Assembly: GCF_026151205.1 (NCBI RefSeq)
Contig: NC_087082.1
Coordinates: forward strand, 16,399,401 to 16,463,400
Length of the DNA stretch: 64,000 bases
Source of the DNA: Bolinopsis microptera
Taxonomy: Eukaryota > Ctenophora > Tentaculata > Lobata > Bolinopsidae
Direction: 5' to 3'
Below the pieces are notes generated by a model. It made no database searches. It had not been told where the DNA came from and saw nothing but the letters and a program-made list of their open reading frames with translations. Shown here piece after piece: positions 56,691-64,000 of this stretch (the first letter of the stretch is position 1; every line of letters starts with the position of its first letter). A program made the position numbers and the translations under genes.

Positions 56691-57667
56691 AGAAGATCGA
56701 GTGTAGTGACTTAGCATGCTCGCATCAAACTCGGAGGAAATTCCATGTTGACTAATGACTGCCAAGAACTCTGAACTAGAATAAAGGCTACCGTTCCGTT
56801 CAAGACTATTGAACACAATATTATGGGGAGGGCAAGTCCCATCGATGCCTATCCCCATTTGACCAAAAGTTGAGGAATAAATTAGCAGTAAACATTCGTG
56901 ATACTTTACTCTGTTGAGCTGAAATATGGTTTTGCTTGCTAATTAGAGGACAGCAAACTCTATAATGTTTAAATACCAATTTGACCAAAGATTGAGGCTG
57001 CTCCCCCCCCCCACAATTTTTTACCCAGATTTATTAGAATGTTTTACTTAATGAGCATGGCACGACGACCATCCGAATGATGTCCAGACATTCTGTTGTG
57101 AAATGGTTCCTACTTAACTGAGTAGAATATTCCACCACACTGGCCTGTCCCTATACCATTAGTCTAAAATATCGATTTGAGGTCTTAGGTAGTCGGTCAA
57201 TTTGTATTCTAATGGATTCTAAAACCGGAATTATCTGACTACGGACGATTTTTCCCTACGCCGCGCACGTACGTCCTTGTTTGCAATAATTGAAATACGT
57301 AACCAACCGATAATGACAACAGGCAGCACAATCAGTTGCTTGGGATAATAGGTGGATGGAGTCTCTTGGTAGTGCGAATAACATGAGGAATTGATTGCTT
57401 CTCCACCCAAACTTGTTCGAAACCAAGAATAAGATAAAGTTACAGAAGGGACCGGTTTGCGGATTTAGCGCGTGCGCGCCACTTAGTTTTCAGTACTAAT
57501 AGTGACAGCATGATACCACCATAACTGCCGTTAGGTTCGGCGGTCGCGCCTGCCGACTAAAAATTGTGTGGACCGACTTTGTTGCCCCATGCCCGCTCAT
57601 CCGAGGCATGTGTGTAATACAAGAGACAAACACTTCAACTAAGATAAATTAAAAATATAATTTAGTC
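56691..57667. other. Intergenic sequence between translocase and RPS7
   Basis: No gene was recognised. A poly-C run lies at about 57003-57012. The 3' UTR of RPS7 should occupy the right end. Confidence 0.5.
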
Positions 57668-58620
57668 TCAATCCACATATTCGAAAACGACATCTTTGCC
57701 AGTCAACTTCTTGTACACTGCCATGTAGGTGTCGAGTTTGGTTTCGGTATTGATTTGGGCGGATTTCTCGAGATGAACTTTGATCTGTTGGCTGCCGTCC
57801 AGTTTGACACGCTTTCGCTTGCCAGCAATCTGAAGAATTTGGAAGATAAGATCCATATAATATTCTCAAAATATATGCACTGGTTTCGTGATCAGCAAAT
57901 CAAAATGTAGGTATATTAGAATACGTAATACTGAATCTTCTACAATTATTTTGACCATTGCGCAATTTTGACCATTTCAAGAGAAAGAACCCAAGTAAAA
58001 CTGTCCAGATACCTCGGCTGGGTATACGAGATCGTCCAAAATTGACTCGTGTACTGCGGTCAGAGTTCTGCTTCTAGGTCTCTGTTGTTTGCTGAGGTTG
58101 CGGGAGTGTCGGGTTGGTTTCGAGAGGATTCTTCTCTTGGCCAGGAAAATCACGTGCTTTCCAGACAGCTTCTTTTCCAGCTCCCGGACCAGACGACCTT
58201 GAATCTTGTGGTAAATCTTCTGTTGTGGGAACGGAATGTGGATAACGACTGCTACCTGAGGTTGGAATTCGGCGTTAGTTTTCTAAAAAGGGACACGTTT
58301 TGAAGTCATAAGTCCACATTGAAAGTGGCACAAAATACGCCATTTTCTCGTGCGCATGTGTGACATAAAATCTTATAATATTAAACACTACACAACAAAA
58401 ACAGATACAAAAGATTTTTTAAATTTAAAAGAAAAAGCGGTACCTTATCGTCTCTGATGACGCACTCCTCGGCTCCAACAAAGTAAAGGCCCCTCAGAGC
58501 ACTAGACAGATCGGAGTTGGCCTCCAAGTCGAGGAGAGCCTGACTGACACTCTGTTCAACATCGTTCGAGGGCTCGTTACCCGGCTTTAACAGCTTAGCT
58601 GTATGACTGAACAAAGTCAT
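57668..58620 (-). CDS. RPS7: 40S ribosomal protein S7 (eS7)
   Basis: Exons 58444-58620, 58013-58282 and 57668-57829, both introns phase 0 with GT-AG ends; 202 residues against about 194 in vertebrates. eS7 is a structural protein of the small subunit needed for pre-18S rRNA processing. Family hallmarks are [10 protein letters not shown] near the start, QALLDLE, a central [51 protein letters not shown] and the end KVHLEKSAQ...[13 protein letters not shown]. The N-terminal third is more diverged than in most animals. The upstream region carries the motif shared with FBL and RPL37. No snoRNA was found in the two introns. Confidence 0.97.
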
Positions 58621-58660
58621 TCCTACTGCAACGTCGTTAGTTAGAGGTGATTATGTCTTA
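58621..58660 (-). promoter_or_regulatory. RPS7 upstream motif / possible trans-splice acceptor
   Basis: Minus strand: ATAATCACCTCTA, then CTAACTAACGACGTTGCAG, then TAGGA before the ATG. Shared with FBL and RPL37. Confidence 0.4.
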
Positions 58661-58927
58661 ATTAATTACTGTAATTGGTAACATCACAGGAGTAATTATA
58701 TAATAAACGAGATATAGAAGTAACGACTGCTGTAAACAGCTACAATACACACTACTTTCCGTGGTTATTTTGAATTATGACCTGATATAAACGGCGAAAA
58801 AACTTCTTGAATTTTCGCCATCGGGGCGAAAATAAAATCTTTTCCAGTGAATGAAGATGACACTCCATTTTTCAGAATCGCAAGATCAATAAAACACGTC
58901 AGTAGTTAGTTAAAAAAGTCGAATAAC

Positions 58928-59429
58928 TTAAGAGGAAGTGGCTTTCTTATTAGGTTTGGCAACACCAGTCTGGAATCCATTCCTGAACCTCCTTTGAACG
59001 ATCTTCAGATTCTTCATTCGGCCGGTTCCAGTAGTCTTCCTCCTCTTGCCCTTTACGGACCAGTTGAAAGACCTGCATTTAGCGGCGGGGTAAGCGCACT
59101 GGGAACATCTGAAATAAGGTAGTTAGTGATTAATTGGTAAATAATTGATTAATTTTAACTCTGCTGTCAAGCTGCATTGCGAAAATTTAACTTAACGATG
59201 AAATTGTCCCGAAATTGTTTGGTCGACGCAAAATATCTGGATAACGACGTTTGAACAATGATTGAAAAAGGTAACTTTATTTAATATCAGTTTGTAAGGA
59301 AAAGAAGTATTCAAAGAAAATATAAAGGAACCTTTTCTTCTGGATATGATAACTGGATTTGCCACATCTGATGCACAGAGTATGTGACTTGTTATGGCGC
59401 TTTCCAAACGACCCGGTTCCCTTCGTCAT
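58928..59429 (-). CDS. RPL37: 60S ribosomal protein L37 (eL37)
   Basis: Exons 59332-59429 and 58928-59108 with a 223-bp GT-AG intron; 92 residues, close to the usual 97. It binds rRNA in the large subunit through a zinc ribbon: Cys at 19, 22, 34 and 37 (CIRCGKSS and CSQC), which the intron splits. Family motifs [39 protein letters not shown]-type sequence and VQRRFRNGF are present. A Kozak-like GCCACC precedes the ATG. It lies about 300 bp from RPS7, which has the same orientation. Confidence 0.97.
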
Positions 59430-59466
59430 GGTGGCTACTAGATAATTCAGTTAGTAAGCGATTATA
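59430..59466 (-). promoter_or_regulatory. RPL37 upstream motif / possible trans-splice acceptor
   Basis: Minus strand: ATAATCGCTTA, then CTAACTGAATTATCTAG, then TAGCCACC before the ATG. Confidence 0.4.
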
Positions 59467-59972
59467 TTTTGTAAATTTTTGAAAACTTCTAATTCAGAAA
59501 TATTTTTCAGTGTGTTTATTAGGTCTTTAACTATTAGGTCTTTAACTATCATACAATTGGTGAGAAAAATGAGGAATGTATTACGATATCAAGTAGAAAC
59601 AGTAAAACGTGGTATTTTTAAAATAAAGTTAAGATCCTGAGTCATACAACAATCATCGCTGAAACAACGTTTCTATCTTTTCAAAACAACGTTTTCTTTA
59701 ATGTATCCACCCCCGCAATTTCAATAAATTAGATAAAAAATTTAAAATTGGAGATATAAATAAAAAGATAATAAGTTAATCCCGCGATGTTCAAATAAAG
59801 CAGCTAAAATTTTGAGAATGTCAGGAAAATATTGATGAAACATTTAGTAGGATCTTGGCCTGAACTCGGCGCTTTTATCTTACTGAACATGAATCCGGGC
59901 CTGATCATAACCGGAAAATCTCAAGCTAAACTGACAACGGCAGGAATAAAAAGTTAATAAAAAGTGGACTCT

Positions 59973-62900
59973 TTAAGCCTTGATCTTAGGAGGAGGTCTG
60001 TATACTCCCACAACCACGGCGTGGTCCCTCTCGTACGGCTCCAATGTGATCTGCTCTACTGGTTTCATCTTCTCTGCTTTCATCTTCTTGACCTCATCAG
60101 CAAATACAGCTTCAGGGGCAGCGGTACTGTCGATACAATTAGCTTTGATTGATATCACGAAATGTCCGTTGTTTTTCAAGAACTGATGGGCGTTGATTGC
60201 TACGATACGAGCTTGATCTGGCTGAGCAACATCTGCGAAGATAACATCGACCATTCCGACCAACATTCTGTACTTGTGGGGATGTCTGGCGTCCTGGAAA
60301 TTTGTTCAGTTAAATAAAAAACTAAGTAAAATTTAATACATCATCGATACAAATTCATATAATCCATACCATTATGGAAATAAAGCTTTTAAAAGAAATA
60401 TAACGCGATACGAGGGGAGTTCTGGAAACAAATAACTAATAAAAATTGGAGACAGAGAGCAGAGGAAGAGACAATCGTGGTATTTAAACTCCGGTCAAAC
60501 CATGAAAATTATCATATCATGAACACAAACAAACCTCAATAATGGGAACTACATTCATTCTCTTCTTAGCAACATTGATGAGATCTCTGCCTGATCTGTG
60601 TGAAAACTCTACAGCGTAGACCATGCCCTCCGGTCCAACAATATCGGCTACGTGAGACACAGTTGTTCCTGAAGCTGCTCCTAAATATAGAACTTTGCTT
60701 CCTGGTCCTGTGATGAGTAACTTTGTTAATAATTAGTTAATTGACTAATCAAATTAAATCAATTAAATACAAAATTTCGTTATAGTAAAGTTTAAGGGTT
60801 GATCTAGATAGGGTGATGGAAAATTAATACCCAAAAATCGTGGTAACTTGTGATGTGTTCTCAAAAATTTCTTATGATTGGTATTGACAAGACTTACTGA
60901 TGTGAATGTCAGCTACTCCACCCAAGATGGCGGCAGCAAGTTTGGATCTGAAAGGGTTCCACACCCTGTACTCAATCTTCTCATTAGGCTCAGCTCCATC
61001 TATAGTTACTTTCTTCTCTCCGTAAACCTGATAGGAAGTGATTGTCAGTAGTCTATATAACGGTATCTGATATTTATAAAAACAGTTTAAATCAAACCAG
61101 CAATAGCAGCAAATCTGGGGAAACTTGGTGGACATTGACTTTTTTCACATAATTTGAGTATGTTGACTTCAACATTATGTTGCAGCTCATTGTGGTTAAT
61201 CTCAATGTTGGAGTGATGTTTTTCTGGTGCACAAAACACTACAGTACGGTTATGTTGAATAATTGTGGTTAATGGGTCATCTATGTGGCCACTATGGTGG
61301 TTAAAATACCAGTTTTAGGGTTAACCACCATTTTTAGATATGATATTATGAACTGAGTAGTCATTATATTGAGATCATATCATGGTGCAACTATCACAAA
61401 AGTTTTCAAACCTCATGGGGGGCATTTTGTGGTCCTAATGGTGGTTAAATTGAAGATGAACGGTGAGCTATAAATATTGCTCCGATTATAGATGTATAGT
61501 GGTGGTTGTTCATTTGTGCATCGCATGGATGATAATTTTTTATCACAAATGTGCAATTTAATAGTATGGTTGATTTGAGGTGGTTAATATTCGTAAAAAG
61601 TGCTAAAAAGATGGTTAAAATGTCAAAATTTGTTGTTAACCACCAATCAAAACATTATTAATGATTTTAGTCAACATTTTCTGGTCAACAAAGAACATTT
61701 GAAGGGTCTTGATAAAATTTTTCAAGAAATGTTGTCATAAAAGTGGTTAAAAGGGCTATATTACTTGCTAGGCTGTTGAACAAGGCATCTATTAAAGTGA
61801 AAATTAACCACAATATGAACTTCAGATAATGGTTTGCTATCCAAATGAGTGTATATTTGTTTGCAAATCCATAATTGACCCCAAGTTCATGCATTATGAT
61901 CAATGTGCAGCTATGGTGGTTAAAATGTCTCGAAAATACCCTATATTTGCACTAATTAACCATTTTTAGAGCACATATTAGCTTTGTAAAGCTATAGCTG
62001 GCCATGCTACATTATCTAGATATAACTACCTGCTCATTTATATGACCAGAAACATTGCTGAGTCCTATGTTGCGTCCATCATGGTTAATAAAGGTCTAAA
62101 ATTGACCAAAATCAGTGTTTTTGGTCGTTTTAACCACCATACGGCCACACATTTTGTTACATTATCTTTAAAATCACTTATTATCCTCCAGCTATCTCTC
62201 ATAATCAAATTTCAAAACAAAATAAGGCACAAAAAGTTCGGAGGTTGCTGAATAATGGTTAATTTGTGATGGCTTCTGTTGACCGAAAGTCCAAAATAAA
62301 CATGTTTTAACCACATTGAGGCCACATCTAAGGTTTTATGGTATTGGGACCATAGCCAAAAGTTTTGGGCACCTGAATGGTGACCTCTGCTTTTGAAATT
62401 ATGGTGATATTTCAATGCTGTGCCATACCAGGTGGTTAAGTACGCGCACGCGCGCGCGCACGCGTACAAACATGGTTTTTTTTGATATACCACAGTTGGT
62501 GGTTAACTGTTCTACATCAAACCTTCACTAAAAGTATTGGGCACCATAGTGGTGACATAATATATAAAGAATTTAAGCCTAGACTAAATATGTTGGCCTA
62601 CAGATGGTTAAGTACGCGCACGCGCGCGCGTACACTATAACATAAACAAATAAACCACTCCACAGACCACATTTATTAATTTTTTAAATTTCCTTCTTCA
62701 ACTATGTGTCAATGAACCATTTTTGTTCAATAATGACCATCAATATTAACTGTAGTACTTATATCTTCACTGTAGTAAGGGTTTGGGTGTTAGAGGTATA
62801 AAAAATGTCCACTAACAAATCAGTCATTTTTCGACTACTTAACCACCTAACTCAGCACCAAAATGTTCTGAGATTTTTTTCGTTGCAGTATCATGAAGCT

Positions 62901-63391
62901 ATGACATTTTTGGACCTATGTAAATATTCAGATTACTAAAATTCATAATCTGTGATTTTTAAGGGGGGTTAAATGCTTCAAATTGGTGTATTTCAAAGTT
63001 TCCCCAGATTTGCTGCTATTGCTGAAACAATAGTTAAATTACCCACTACTCAGACCGCCAGAGATGAAGTTAGATTATAATTTAAGAAGCAAAACTGTCA
63101 ACAAATCTCACTCACAGTGTCTCCAGGGGTCAGGTTCTTGGTGACGAGAGCGTCCTCCTTTCCTCTAGCAATGAACACACCAGCATGTCTGTGAGGTTCT
63201 ACTACCACCTTTTTACCTCCCCTCATACCACCGGCGCCTCCACGGCCACCACGACCTCCACGACCTCCACCTCCACCTCGACCACCGAAGCCTCCTCCTC
63301 GGCTTCCTCCTCTGCTACCTCCTCGACTGCCCCCACGTGCTCCTCCTCGACCGCCGCCGCCAAAGCTACCTCTTCCTCTTGGTGGTGCCAT
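59973..63391 (-). CDS. FBL: Fibrillarin, rRNA 2'-O-methyltransferase
   Basis: Exons 63116-63391, 60898-61027, 60535-60707 and 59973-60293; joined length 299 residues. It is the catalytic subunit of box C/D snoRNPs and works in the nucleolus. Residues 1-60 form the Gly/Arg-rich domain. The methyltransferase part begins at [12 protein letters not shown] and includes [29 protein letters not shown], the SAM-binding [13 protein letters not shown] at about 143-155, [39 protein letters not shown] and the end [16 protein letters not shown]. All four exons join in frame. Intron 1 is 2.1 kb because of an inserted element; the other introns are about 190-240 bp. The start codon lies only 5 bp from an AG. 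Confidence 0.98.
61098..63024. mobile_element. 1.93-kb terminal-inverted-repeat element in FBL intron 1
   Basis: Perfect 29-bp inverted ends begin CAGCAATAGCAGCAAATCTG (left 61098-61126, right 62996-63024). AAAC flanks both ends, a possible 4-bp target duplication. The interior is packed with more than fifteen TGGTTAA or TTAACCA words spread over both strands, and has two blocks that read GGTTAAGTACGCGCACGCGC. No transposase frame is visible, so it is non-autonomous. Confidence 0.8.
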
Positions 63392-63416
63392 GCTTACTAG
63401 AGGTGATTATGTTAGA
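63392..63416 (-). promoter_or_regulatory. FBL upstream motif / possible trans-splice acceptor
   Basis: Minus strand: CTAACATAATCACCTCTAG, then TAAGC before the ATG. ACATAATCACCTCTA is identical to the RPS7 element. Confidence 0.4.
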
Positions 63417-63418
63417 AC

Positions 63419-63815
63419 ATGAATGGTTTTCAGTGAATTTAAAACTTTGCCGTGAAAGACAATGTATGCAAAGACGACCAGGATATTTTCTGTGAGCAAA
63501 CAACTCAGAAAGATTTAAAAATTGAACTACGACTTTACATCAATAATGAATTTAAGATTACATAGTACAATTTTTATTATCCTTTTCATAAAATACACTG
63601 TTATAAATGAACATTGGACAGGACGGGATTCAAATATTTGGTTTTCATATTAAAGAAAGATATCATATAAAGAAATATCTCTGAAACACGTTTTGTATCA
63701 ATTCTCGTTTAGTTTCAGAGTTCAGTACTTATTGTTATCAATGCCTCACGATGTTGTTATTATAACATAGATGGTATATTACATGGTTTTGAAGAATGGA
63801 AACAATATCACATGC
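63419..63815. other. Spacer between NKAP and FBL
   Basis: About 400 bp holding the NKAP 3' UTR and the FBL upstream region. Nothing else was recognised. The short distance suggests that transcription of the two may be linked. Confidence 0.5.

Positions 63816-64000
<185 letters not shown>

Noticed and set aside
57830-60897. Intronic snoRNAs in RPS7, RPL37 and FBL introns
   Set aside because: I looked for C/D and H/ACA boxes on the sense strand. An ATGATG with a later CTGA in FBL intron 3 lacks a proper C box and end stem.

Overview
This is a window of a metazoan nuclear genome. The evidence is interrupted genes with GT-AG introns, TTAGGG-type repeats, animal non-LTR and Penelope-like retroelements, and clear orthologues of fibrillarin, RPS7, RPL37, the ADP/ATP carrier and NKAP. 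The high load of minisatellites, the fast-diverged ribosomal proteins and possible spliced-leader acceptors would suit a non-bilaterian marine animal such as a ctenophore or hydrozoan. The species cannot be fixed from sequence alone.

Layout. 0-20.5 kb holds no host gene I can support. It contains an intact-looking Penelope-like element (3.0-5.3 kb), LINE fragments inserted inside minisatellites (6.4-6.9 and 17.2-18.3 kb), several large tandem arrays and clusters of CACGTG palindromes. 20.6-51.5 kb is, in my reading, one minus-strand gene: a seven-exon membrane protein of the TMEM198/DUF4203 type with a secreted-looking His/Lys-rich N-terminus. Its large introns hold two opposite-strand genes for small secreted proteins (a sushi-domain protein at 28.9-30.1 kb and a 143-residue protein at 47.1-47.8 kb), two LINEs, a 3.6-kb inverted-repeat element and many satellites. 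Two of its 3' splice sites are fused to tandem arrays that copy branch-point, pyrimidine and acceptor sequence.

51.8-56.7 kb is a nest of short inverted-repeat elements, with a SINE head and an RT relic. 55.2-64 kb is a compact minus-strand run of housekeeping genes: ADP/ATP translocase, RPS7, RPL37, fibrillarin and the 3' end of NKAP. Fibrillarin intron 1 carries a 1.9-kb terminal-inverted-repeat element. RPS7, RPL37 and FBL share a short sequence just upstream of their start codons, which may be a trans-splice acceptor or a core promoter motif.

The housekeeping genes act together loosely: RPS7 and RPL37 are ribosomal subunits, fibrillarin methylates rRNA, NKAP works in nuclear RNA handling, and the carrier exports mitochondrial ATP. 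The main things to check are the 31-kb host gene with nested genes, the amplified splice acceptors, the shared upstream motif and several undescribed inverted-repeat elements.
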